Assembly (NCBI GenBank): GCA_902461085.1 | Contig: CABPWH010000053.1 | Location: 1 to 14,320 of the forward strand | DNA from: an uncultured Collinsella sp. | Lineage (GTDB): Bacteria > Actinomycetota > Coriobacteriia > Coriobacteriales > Coriobacteriaceae | DNA: 14,320 nucleotides | Direction: 5' to 3' | Part shown: one piece after another, positions 7,547-13,321 of the stretch | Layout of the letters: each line of letters begins with the position of its first letter | Position numbering within the stretch: position 1 is the first letter of the stretch | The notes under the pieces: generated by a model | What the model saw: the letters and a program-made list of their open reading frames with translations, nothing else | What the model was told of the DNA's origin: nothing | The model's database searches: none | Made by a program: the position numbers and the translations under genes

Positions 7547-8621
7547 TTGGAAAAAGCGATTCGCGGCCTCGTACCGCTTTATGCGCGTTGACCGAAAGAC
7601 CGGCCTCGATGTCGAGCGACTGCGCAACATCCGAAACGGCGGGAGCATCGAGCGAAACCAGGACACCAGCTACGAGACGGGCAAGATCGACTACCTCGGA
7701 ACGCTCGACCTCGGTAGTGACCTCCTGCGCATCTACCTCGATGCCACGTTCCCGGACGGCACAACGGTGTCGGAGCCGCTTGGTACGTTCGTCGTATCGA
7801 CGCCAAAGCGTTCAACTGGCTACAACTCGTCTGAAGCAGACCTATCAGGCCGCTTGTCCGAGGTTGCGGAAGACGGGTTCGACGCCCCGCGCTCGCTTGC
7901 GGCTGGCAGCAACGCCGTCGGCGAGGCGGCGAAGCTCCTGCGCGAGGTCGGCCTTGAGGTTATCGCCGACCCGTCCGACTTCACGCTAACGACCACGTGG
8001 GTTATCGGGGCAATCGGCAACGGGGAGAGCAACTACGCCACCCGCCTGAAGGCCGTAAACGCCCTTCTCGATGCGGCGGGCTTCAGCTCGGCGTCGTGCG
8101 ACCCGATGGGGCGCGTGCTGCTGCGCCGCTACGTCGAGCCTGACAAGCGCGCGCCAGCGATGGTCATGGAAGAGGGCAAGTGGGCGCGTTTCGAGGACGG
8201 CGGCACCGAGGAGCTGGACAAATCGGGCGTGGCGAACGTCGTGCACGTCGATTACTCGACATCCGACGAAAGCATAAGGGGCACGGCAATCGACTCCGAC
8301 CCCAACAGCCAGTACTCGACCGTCACGCGCGGTTGGCGCAAGTCGGCCAAGTACACGAAGAGCGAGCTTCCGGCAGGCTCCACGGCGGCTGAACGGCAGG
8401 CCAACGCCAACGCCGAGGCGGCGACCCTCCTGCGCACCCAGCAATCCGCGATCCACCGCCTGAAGGTGACGCACGTCTACGCGCCCGTGGGCGTTTCCGA
8501 CGCCATCGAGGTTCGCTGGCCGAGCGCCGGCATCTTCGGGAACTTCGCGATACGTAAGCAGACTCTCACCCTTGTGGGAGGATGCCCGATGGAATTGGAG
8601 ATGAGGCGATTTGAACGCTAG
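7539..8621 (+). CDS. Hub-like tail-tip protein (DUF5047-like)
   Basis: A 360-residue protein. ATG 7539 is preceded by CGAGGAG (7525-7531), while an upstream in-frame ATG at 7518 lacks one. The N-terminus MPDWKKRFAASYRFMRVDR, then GGSIERNQDTSYETGKIDYL and LLRIYLDATFPDGTTV resembles the first domain of tail hub proteins, in which a short N-terminal segment is followed by paired beta-barrel domains. The central part (SNYATRLKAVNALLDAAGF) is typical of the hub insertion that analyses a 'basis' of the tail tube end. The C-terminal APVGVSDAIEVRWPS, with GIFGNFAIRKQTLTL, is a strand-rich barrel. It most likely forms the central hub under the tube. No peptidase or hydrolase motif was seen. The function is inferred from context and pattern. 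Confidence 0.65.
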   Translation: MPDWKKRFAASYRFMRVDRKTGLDVERLRNIRNGGSIERNQDTSYETGKIDYLGTLDLGSDLLRIYLDATFPDGTTVSEPLGTFVVSTPKRSTGYNSSEADLSGRLSEVAEDGFDAPRSLAAGSNAVGEAAKLLREVGLEVIADPSDFTLTTTWVIGAIGNGESNYATRLKAVNALLDAAGFSSASCDPMGRVLLRRYVEPDKRAPAMVMEEGKWARFEDGGTEELDKSGVANVVHVDYSTSDESIRGTAIDSDPNSQYSTVTRGWRKSAKYTKSELPAGSTAAERQANANAEAATLLRTQQSAIHRLKVTHVYAPVGVSDAIEVRWPSAGIFGNFAIRKQTLTLVGGCPMELEMRRFER

Positions 8622-8865
8622 CACCATAGCCGACGCGGGCGAACAGCTCGCCGCCCTGTTCTCGCCGCAAGGCGGCTCGGGGCACTCCGTGGGCTTCGGC
8701 ACCGTGAAGTCCGTCTCGGGCGCGACGCTCGCGGTCGCCATATCCGGCACGACGCTCTCGGGGCTTCCGATGACCACGGCATGCTCGGCGGCCAAGGCGG
8801 GCGACCGTTGCATCGTCGAGACCATCGGCCCGCAGGCTATCGTCACGGGCCTAATAGCCAAGTAA
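8611..8865 (+). CDS. Small OB-like tail-tip protein
   Basis: An 84-residue protein with a TTG start at 8611, overlapping the end of the hub gene by 11 bases and preceded by GAGG (8603-8606). The beta pattern GTVKSVSGATLAVAISGTTL, LPMTTACSAAKAGDRCIVET, IGPQAIVTGLIAK resembles the small OB-fold modules that follow hub proteins, in which a strand is followed by 'AGDRVLV...' and 'VVVGKI'-like ends. Such proteins usually connect the hub to the receptor-binding apparatus. The TTG start is the only reasonable start with translational coupling, because the first internal ATG would delete most of the fold. The functional label is tentative. Confidence 0.6.
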   Translation: MNASTIADAGEQLAALFSPQGGSGHSVGFGTVKSVSGATLAVAISGTTLSGLPMTTACSAAKAGDRCIVETIGPQAIVTGLIAK

Positions 8866-8876
8866 GGGAGGTATTG

Positions 8877-9602
8877 ATGGCAGAAACGACCCAATACGCC
8901 GCCCTGATGCTCGACGCCAACGGGAACGTCGATAGGGTGCGCACGACCGACGGCAAGATCTACTACATTGCATCGACCATCGCCATGGATTCGGCGGAAG
9001 CGGCGCAAGAGGCCGCAGCGAACTGCAAGACGGCCATGGACAACGCCAACGCCGCCGAGGAAAAGCGGGTTTCGGCCGAGAAAACAAGGGCTTCGAACGA
9101 GACCTCGCGCCTCAACGCAGAGGTGAACCGCGCCAACAACGAAGTGGCCCGCGTCAACAGCGAGAACGCCCGCAAAACGGCCGAGTCCTCGCGAGCAAGC
9201 GCCGAGAGCGCCCGCAAGTCTGCCGAATCGACGCGCGAAAGCAACGAGGCCGCCAGAAAGACGGCCGAGTTGAAACGCCATGACGAGCACATCGCAGACC
9301 AACAGGCCTTGTCGAACGCCGCAGCTGCCGCCAGTGGCGCGGCCTCGCGCGCCGACGCGGCGGCAAACCAGTCCCTACAGATCGCCAACTCGATCGCCCA
9401 GGGCAGCGTCGGCGATTCCAACATCGCAGACCTGCGCAGCCAGAACGAGAAGCTGGCCTCGATGTTCGCGAACGCCACGGGCAAGTTCTTCTTCATGGGC
9501 GGCACCGTCTACGCCCCGTCGGCGAAGGCGTCAATAAGCAACGGAACCGTCACGCTCGGCTCCACCTGCTCGGTATCAGGCACGACCATCGTGCTCGCAT
9601 AG
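8877..9602 (+). CDS. Coiled-coil tail fibre / baseplate protein
   Basis: A 241-residue protein with ATG 8877 behind GGGAGG (8866-8871). The frame is open further upstream, but that is a shadow of the previous gene. Residues 1-35 form a small N-terminal attachment module (AALMLDANGNVDRVRTTDGK). Residues ~38-150 form a long alpha-helical coiled coil with a strong seven-residue rhythm of Glu, Arg and Ala/Ser (VNRANNEVARVNSENARKTA, then ESSRASAESARKSAESTRES). A short beta tail (FMGGTVYAPSAKASISNG) follows. This is the plan of trimeric fibre shafts that carry receptor-binding heads. It lies immediately upstream of the DGR target gene, so it may be the stalk that presents the variable protein. That link is inference. 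Confidence 0.7.
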   Translation: MAETTQYAALMLDANGNVDRVRTTDGKIYYIASTIAMDSAEAAQEAAANCKTAMDNANAAEEKRVSAEKTRASNETSRLNAEVNRANNEVARVNSENARKTAESSRASAESARKSAESTRESNEAARKTAELKRHDEHIADQQALSNAAAAASGAASRADAAANQSLQIANSIAQGSVGDSNIADLRSQNEKLASMFANATGKFFFMGGTVYAPSAKASISNGTVTLGSTCSVSGTTIVLA

Positions 9603-9615
9603 AAAGGAAACTCAA

Positions 9616-10530
9616 ATGGCAACAGTGAACGCAGAGCGCTTCGGCATTGACGGGCAAACCTACACGCTCATCGACGGCACGGCCCGAGAGAACGCCCAGC
9701 TGGCGCTCAACAACGCGGAGTACAACCGCCAGAGCCTCATCGGCAAGTACGGCGGGCAGAACATCGCCACCATCCTTGCCGGGGAGATCGGCAGCGGTAC
9801 GGTGTACGACGCCCTGCACAAGCGCATCGCCGCCGGCAACTTCGCTGGGCTGCGCGTCGGCGACTACATCGACGTGCCGCTCGTGAGCGCGTCAAACGTG
9901 GCGGCCCAGCAGTCCGTGCGCTTCCTGCTTGCGCACTTCGACCCGTACTACCAGTGCGGCGACAGCGCCAAGGGCCACCACATCGCGTTCATCGCGTCCG
10001 CGCCCGTCGCCGTGGCCAAGACCGTCACCGGCGTGGCCAACGGCAGCTACCTGATGTGGAACACTGCGAACACCAACCAGGGCACCGCAGACGTGAAGAA
10101 CCCGTACCTGAACAGCAACCTCAAGGCGTGGGAGAAGCTGTTCGAGGCGTGCCTGCCCGAGGGGCTGACCAAGTACCTGCTCACCCAGCGCGTGCTGCTT
10201 GAGGAGCGTTACAGCGCGAGCGGCGCGCTCAGCGACTCCAACAGCTGGAGCTGGCAGGACATCGGCAAGGTGTGGTCGCCCTCCGAGATGGAGGTGTACG
10301 GCTGCCCAGTGTGGGGCACCAAGGGCTACAGCGTGGGCTTCGACTGCCAGTTCGACCTGTTCCGCGATACCGCGCACCGCTTGAACGGAACTCGGTGCGC
10401 TTGGTGGCTGCGTTCCGTCTTGGGTGGCTCCTCGTCCTACGTGTGCTGCGTCAGCAGCGACGGCAGTGCCTACTACACTTCGGCGGCGCACACCTGGGTT
10501 CGCCCCCGCCCCGGCTTCCTCGTCGGCTAG
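9616..10530 (+). CDS. DGR variable protein: tail-tip receptor-binding protein with DUF6273/C-type-lectin-like C-terminus
   Basis: A 304-residue protein starting at ATG 9616 behind AGAAAGGAAA. Residues 1-60 form an N-terminal attachment and helical part, and ~75-260 a globular domain (FAGLRVGDYIDVPL near 76-89, PYYQCGDSAKGHHIAFIASA near 110-129). The last 45 residues carry the variable repeat. Its scaffold WWLRSV (263-268), WVRPRPGF (294-301) and the terminal LVG resemble the end of DUF6273-like, C-type-lectin-type domains found in DGR targets. Compared with the residues TR would encode, 12 positions differ: C261, A262, L269, Y275, S280, S281, D282, S284, Y286, T288, A291 and H292. In TR most of these are Asn codons. 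Position right after the coiled-coil fibre gene suggests that it binds host receptors and that the DGR changes host specificity. The target role is well supported by VR/TR; the receptor role is inferred. Confidence 0.9.
   Translation: MATVNAERFGIDGQTYTLIDGTARENAQLALNNAEYNRQSLIGKYGGQNIATILAGEIGSGTVYDALHKRIAAGNFAGLRVGDYIDVPLVSASNVAAQQSVRFLLAHFDPYYQCGDSAKGHHIAFIASAPVAVAKTVTGVANGSYLMWNTANTNQGTADVKNPYLNSNLKAWEKLFEACLPEGLTKYLLTQRVLLEERYSASGALSDSNSWSWQDIGKVWSPSEMEVYGCPVWGTKGYSVGFDCQFDLFRDTAHRLNGTRCAWWLRSVLGGSSSYVCCVSSDGSAYYTSAAHTWVRPRPGFLVG
10391..10519 (+). repeat. DGR variable repeat (VR)
   Basis: VR aligns gap-free to TR 11130-11258 at a constant offset of 739 bases. All 15 mismatches lie at adenines of TR: VR bases 10391 c, 10397 g, 10399 g, 10400 c, 10420 t, 10438 t, 10454 g, 10457 g, 10459 g, 10466 g, 10471 t, 10478 c, 10486 g, 10489 c and 10515 c. 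The first of these is at the very edge and could be excluded. Ten other TR adenines are retained, and none of the 104 non-adenine positions differ. At the 3' end is a run of 14 G/C bases (CGCCCCCGCCCCGG, 10501-10514), the equivalent of the (G/C)14 element that precedes the initiation-of-mutagenic-homing (IMH) site in the Bordetella phage DGR. Homology ends at 10519. Confidence 0.97.
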
Positions 10531-10538
10531 CCAGCCGA
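10523..10538 (+). promoter_or_regulatory. Post-VR hairpin (DGR target-recognition element)
   Basis: The sequence TCGGCT-AGCC-AGCCGA forms a 6-bp stem with a 4-base loop. It begins four bases after the end of VR and spans the stop codon of the target gene (10528-10530). The corresponding position after TR has no such inverted repeat. DNA hairpins or cruciforms with 4-base loops a few bases downstream of VR are known to aid target recognition in several DGRs. Here the stem is somewhat shorter than in the best-studied case. Confidence 0.65.
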
Positions 10539-10558
10539 GTGCTCTATACTTCTCTTTC

Positions 10559-10612
10559 GATGCGACCGCCTTGCGCGGTCGCATCCCTGCCCGCGCAGCG
10601 GGCCGTTTTTTT
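10559..10612 (+). terminator. Tandem hairpins ending in a rho-independent terminator after the DGR target gene
   Basis: A perfect 11-bp stem (GATGCGACCGC / GCGGTCGCATC, 10559-10569 with 10575-10585, loop CTTGC) is followed by a second stem GCCCGC / GCGGGC (10589-10594 with 10598-10603, loop GCA), and then two bases and T7 (10606-10612). The second hairpin with its U-run is a standard terminator. It would separate transcription of the abundant tail gene from avd-TR-RT, which would keep the DGR core at a low level or on its own promoter. Confidence 0.85.
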
Positions 10613-10635
10613 CGCCACTATTTCCGGGAGGTGCC

Positions 10636-11106
10636 ATGAGCGGCGTCTACCAGCGAAACCGCGAGGTGTCCGAGTACAAGTTCTTCACGCAGGCCATCGC
10701 CATCCGCGTGGAGGTCAACAAGCTCATGGCCTCCTCGTCGGTCGTGCCGAAAGCCTACAGGCTGCTGAACGCAGTCCCCACGGTGGAGACCGCGCGCAGC
10801 ATCGTATACAACGTCAACCGCGCCGACTGCTTCTACCCCAACAGTTCGTTCAACGCACTTGAGCGCAAGCGTTACCTGACGCTGGCGATAGCCGACTGCG
10901 AGCAGCTGATGCTCGACATGCAGTGCCTCATGGACATCGGCCTGCCCGTGAACGCCAACCGCTTCGAGGCGCTGGCGGGCATGGTCGAGGAGGAGATCAA
11001 ACCGCTCAAGGGCGCACGCAAGAACGTACGCGTCACCGGCAAGAAGACGACCGACGAGCGCATAGCCGAGGCCGAGGCCGAGCTAGAGCGCCTGCGTTCG
11101 TTATAA
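10636..11106 (+). CDS. avd: DGR accessory variability determinant (Avd-like four-helix protein)
   Basis: A 156-residue, mostly helical protein between the target gene and TR, with ATG 10636 behind GGGAGGTG (10626-10633). It has the size and position of Avd, the pentameric four-helix-bundle protein that binds reverse transcriptase and template RNA and is needed for mutagenic cDNA synthesis. Helix-like segments are EYKFFTQAIAIRVEVNKLMA (14-33), VETARSIVYNVNRADCF (~50-66), ALERKRYLTLAIADCEQLML (~74-93) and FEALAGMVEEEIKPLKGARK (~109-128). A C-terminal stretch of Lys/Arg and Glu (VTGKKTTDERIAEAEAELER) may bind RNA. Its sequence is not obviously like the Bordetella Avd, so the call rests on context, length and helical content. 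The stop codon overlaps a TATAAT hexamer just upstream of TR. Confidence 0.75.
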   Translation: MSGVYQRNREVSEYKFFTQAIAIRVEVNKLMASSSVVPKAYRLLNAVPTVETARSIVYNVNRADCFYPNSSFNALERKRYLTLAIADCEQLMLDMQCLMDIGLPVNANRFEALAGMVEEEIKPLKGARKNVRVTGKKTTDERIAEAEAELERLRSL

Positions 11107-11107
11107 T
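11102..11107 (+). promoter_or_regulatory. Possible -10 box of a TR-RNA promoter
   Basis: A perfect TATAAT overlaps the avd stop codon (TAA 11104-11106). Transcription would start near 11114, about 16 bases before TR. No good TTGACA-like -35 lies 16-18 bases upstream, so the promoter, if real, would be weak or need an activator. The hexamer is rare by chance in DNA this rich in GC, which is why its placement is notable. Confidence 0.4.
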
Positions 11108-11113
11108 GGGCGG

Positions 11114-11466
11114 CGGTCCCGCCTTGTATATCGGTACAATTGGTGGCTGCGTTCCGTCATGGGTGGCTCCTCGTCCAACGTGTGCTGCGTCAACAACAAC
11201 GGCAATGCCAACTACAATTCGGCGACGAACACCTGGGTTCGCCCCCGCCCCGGATTCCCTTACTGCCAGACCGAGTAGGCCAGCGGGCCGAAAGCAGAGC
11301 GCGGAGAGGAAGGCGCGACCATCGGGCGCGAGCCCGTAAATACGCGCCCCGCGAGGGTGGCCGGACGCTGCTTGTATGGCGCGGCGCTCCGTGGCTTCGC
11401 CGCGTTTCATGGCCATACCTCAAGCGGCTGTCAGAGCCACATTGCAAGCCGTGCGGGGTGCCTTCT
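11114..11466 (+). ncRNA. DGR template RNA region (TR plus structured spacer)
   Basis: Between the avd stop and the RT start lie 360 bases without a credible gene. They hold TR (11130-11258) and a ~208-base spacer. In the characterised Bordetella phage DGR, sequence on both sides of TR is part of the RNA that Avd and RT recognise and prime from. Structures seen here are a small GGCGG/CCGCC hairpin (11112-11123), TTGTA/TACAA flanking the 5' edge of TR (11124-11128 with 11135-11139), and a compound stem GTATGGC-GCGGCG / CGCCGC...GCCATAC (11374-11386 with 11398-11403 and 11412-11418, leaving an 8-base bulge). The RNA ends are inferred and were not mapped. Confidence 0.7.
11130..11258 (+). repeat. 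DGR template repeat (TR)
   Basis: This is the invariant donor copy, 129 bases with 25 adenines. The adenines fall mostly in the first two positions of AAC/AAT codons when read in the target frame (aac at 11177, 11192, 11195, 11198, 11210; aat at 11138, 11204, 11216). This codon choice allows wide amino-acid change without creating stop codons. The same G/C14 run lies at 11241-11253 plus its preceding C. After 11258 the sequence departs from VR, as expected for an IMH* that must differ from IMH so that information moves only from TR to VR. The target frame stays open to a TAG at 11276-11278, a relic of the gene end from which TR was presumably copied. Confidence 0.97.
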
Positions 11467-12696
11467 ATGAACTCGGAGCAAAGGCGGGCCGCACGCCGGA
11501 AGCGCCGCGAGGAGAAGCGCGCCAGGGCCAAGGCCGAGCGCGTCAAGGCGTGCACCCTTGAGACGGTGGCCGACCTCAACAGCTTGTGCAAGGCTTCCAA
11601 GCAGGCCGCGCGTGGCGTCATGTGGAAGGCCTCGACGCAGCGGTACATGAAGGACTACCTGCGAAACGCCGTGAAATCGCGCCAAGACCTTTTGGAGGCC
11701 CGCGACATATGCCGGGGTTTCATCCGCTTCGACCTGTGGGAGCGCGGCAAGCTGCGGCACATCAGCGCCGTGCACTTCCCCGAGCGCGTAGTACAGAAGT
11801 CGCTGTCCCAGAACGCGCTCGTGCCCGCCATCGTCCCCACGCTCGTGACCGCCAACTCTGCCAACATCAAGGGGCGCGGCACCGACTACGCCCTTAAGCT
11901 GCTCAAGCGCCACCTGGCCGAAAACTGGAGGAGGCACGGCGGCGATGGCTACATACTGCTCGGCGACTTTTCCGACTACTTCGCCCGCATAGCGCACGGC
12001 CCCGTCAAGGAGCAGGTGGCTGCCGCGCTGCTCGATCCGCGAGTAATCGCCCTTGAGCACCGCCTGATTGACGCGCAGGGCGAGGTGGGCCTGGGGCTGG
12101 GCAGCGAGCCGAACCAGATATGCGCGGTGGCACATCCCAACCGCATCGACCACTACGTGACCGAGATGCTGCGCCCCGAGGCGTACGGGCGGTACATGGA
12201 CGACTTCTACCTCATACACGAGAGCAAGGAGTACCTGCAGGTATGCCTGCTGCTGATAGGGCGCAAGTGCGCCGAGCTGGGCATAGAGCTAAACCCGCGC
12301 AAGACCCGCGTGGTAAAGCTGTCGCGCGGCTTCACGTGGCTGAAGAAGCGTATCTTCTACACGGAGACGGGACGCATAGTCGTGAAGCCGTGCCGAGACT
12401 CCATAACGCGGGAGCGCCGCAAGCTCAAGAAGATGGCCCGCATGGTCGCCGATGGCGTCATGACCCCCGAGCAGGTGGAGCAGAGCTACCAGAGCTGGCG
12501 CGGCGGCATGGCGCATTTGGACGCGCACCGCAGCGTGCTGGCCATGGACGCGCTGTACCGCAGTCTGTTCGAAAACCTCGCGGGGGGGGTTGCTCAATGC
12601 AGCCAAACCCGGAAGGCGATTCGAGCGGAACGCCCTCGCCATAGCGGAAGGGCGGCAGCTCAAAACGGCGGCCTAGACAGGTCGGAAACGAAATAA
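11467..12696 (+). CDS. DGR reverse transcriptase
   Basis: As read, 409 residues from ATG 11467, with GGGGTG (11455-11460) six bases upstream. The frame is open back into TR, but that extension is noncoding in character. The basic N-terminus (RRAARRKRREEKRARAKAER, 6-25) should bind RNA. Motif A is GDFSDYF (166-172, catalytic D167). The motif-4 region is GLGLGSEPNQ (208-217, ending in the conserved Gln). Motif C is YMDD (243-246), so the catalytic aspartates are present. Then come LGIELNPRKTRVVKL (271-285) and a thumb-like end with YQSWRGGMAHLDAHRS (341-356). No maturase or HNH domain is present. It should copy TR RNA into adenine-mutated cDNA together with Avd. The last ~35 residues after a G8 run (12582-12589) look out of frame. 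With seven Gs the protein would end in RFERNALAIAEGRQLKTAA at TAG 12674-12676. Confidence 0.93.
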   Translation: MNSEQRRAARRKRREEKRARAKAERVKACTLETVADLNSLCKASKQAARGVMWKASTQRYMKDYLRNAVKSRQDLLEARDICRGFIRFDLWERGKLRHISAVHFPERVVQKSLSQNALVPAIVPTLVTANSANIKGRGTDYALKLLKRHLAENWRRHGGDGYILLGDFSDYFARIAHGPVKEQVAAALLDPRVIALEHRLIDAQGEVGLGLGSEPNQICAVAHPNRIDHYVTEMLRPEAYGRYMDDFYLIHESKEYLQVCLLLIGRKCAELGIELNPRKTRVVKLSRGFTWLKKRIFYTETGRIVVKPCRDSITRERRKLKKMARMVADGVMTPEQVEQSYQSWRGGMAHLDAHRSVLAMDALYRSLFENLAGGVAQCSQTRKAIRAERPRHSGRAAAQNGGLDRSETK

Positions 12697-12706
12697 CCAG
12701 CGTATT

Positions 12707-12736
12707 GAGGGCGTGCTGCGGCGCGCCCTCTTTTTT
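12707..12736 (+). terminator. Rho-independent terminator after the reverse transcriptase
   Basis: A 24-base hairpin (12707-12730) pairs GAGGGCGTGC with GCGCGCCCTC over ten pairs, including one G-T wobble, closes on a TGCG loop, and is followed by six Ts. It ends the avd-TR-RT unit and separates it from the following lysis-region genes. Confidence 0.9.
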
Positions 12737-12813
12737 GCGCGCGTTCAGGAAGCTCGGCAATCTCACGGCGCTAATACGATGGCGGCACATCCCCCGACAC
12801 GAAAGGAGTCCGC

Positions 12814-13134
12814 ATGGACACTGAGGAGACGCGTCCCGACACCGTGGACGACGGCACGCAGGCCGAGGTGAACGCGCTGCGAAACCTGCTTTCGCAGCTG
12901 GGCGACCCCGACGCGGCCCATGAGGCGGGCGTCATCGACGACGACCTGCACATCGAGCAGAAGGCCAAGAAGATGGCCTATACGGCGGCGCTCGCCGTCT
13001 ACGACAGAGGCGAGACGCCCGACGTGCCGGCGCTGCTCGGCCAGATGCGCGAGCAGGCGTCGAAGCCGACGCAGACCGAGCAGAACACGGCGAACATCGA
13101 CTACCTGCTCATGACGGTCGGAGGTGACCAGTAA
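12814..13134 (+). CDS. Small phage protein of unknown function
   Basis: A 106-residue acidic protein with ATG 12814 behind GAAAGGAG (12800-12807). I do not recognise the family. The first 20 residues are disordered and acidic (MDTEETRPDTVDDGTQAE). The middle looks helical (AEVNALRNLLSQLGDPDAAH, then QKAKKMAYTAALAVYDRGE), and the end carries a short hydrophobic stretch (IDYLLMTVGGDQ). It directly precedes an XkdX-like gene in the same unit (stop and start overlap as TAATG). In many phages of Gram-positive bacteria a similar small protein lies between the last tail gene and XkdX, so it may be a minor tail or fibre-associated protein. No motif proves this. Confidence 0.75.
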   Translation: MDTEETRPDTVDDGTQAEVNALRNLLSQLGDPDAAHEAGVIDDDLHIEQKAKKMAYTAALAVYDRGETPDVPALLGQMREQASKPTQTEQNTANIDYLLMTVGGDQ

Positions 13135-13301
13135 TGCCGACGAAGAAGACCGAAGAGCATTCCGAGCACTTCGCGCTCGTCAAGAAGTACTACGACCGAC
13201 CTCTTTGGAGTAAGGCGCGAGTGCATAAGGCCGTCAAGTGCAAGTGGATCACCGCCGACGAGTACAAGGAGATCACCGGCGAGGAGTACACGGCCAAATA
13301 G
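13134..13301 (+). CDS. XkdX-like small phage protein
   Basis: A 55-residue protein whose ATG (13134-13136) overlaps the preceding TAA, with GGAGGTGA (13120-13127) upstream. The core FALVKKYYDRPLWSKARVHK, followed by KWITADEYKEITGEEY, matches the small XkdX family, in which a 'vk.yYd.glyt...v...V..g.IT.eeY.eItGe.Y' pattern is typical. XkdX proteins occur at the end of tail modules just before lysis genes in Bacillus-type and other phages of Gram-positives. Their role is not known in detail. The position here fits exactly. Confidence 0.8.
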   Translation: MPTKKTEEHSEHFALVKKYYDRPLWSKARVHKAVKCKWITADEYKEITGEEYTAK

Positions 13302-13321
13302 GCGGAAGGAGGGCGCCTAGG

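Noticed and set aside
5777..7666. 629-residue open frame on the - strand
   Set aside because: It lies fully antisense to the FN3-like tail protein, is extremely rich in Arg/Val/Gly, and has no family-like motif. In high-GC DNA such long antisense frames arise by chance opposite GC3-rich genes.
9121..9270. Repetitive segment that might be a tandem DNA repeat or CRISPR-like array
   Set aside because: The repetition follows the seven-residue coiled-coil rhythm of the encoded fibre. Repeat units are short, degenerate and without spacers.
7986..9302. 438-residue open frame on the - strand
   Set aside because: It is antisense to the hub and fibre genes, spans several real genes including their overlaps, and has a low-complexity Arg/Gly/Val composition.
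10545..10550. TATACT as a -10 box upstream of avd
   Set aside because: No -35 box is present at the right spacing, and an RNA started there would at once run into the terminator at 10589-10612.
11140..11466. N-terminal extension of the reverse transcriptase into TR
   Set aside because: The frame is open, but the translated part is Arg/Pro-rich without a ribosome binding site, and it would make TR coding in a different frame from the target. ATG 11467 with GGGGTG upstream is the better start.
11467..12696. Reverse transcriptase as part of a group II intron or retron
   Set aside because: There is no maturase or endonuclease region and no intron boundary motif was seen. The adjacent TR/VR pair with adenine-only differences and the avd-like gene identify a DGR.
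12745..12780. Possible promoter (TACGAT as -10) before the gene at 12814
   Set aside because: No -35-like hexamer lies at 16-18 bases. A promoter after the terminator is plausible but not supported by sequence.
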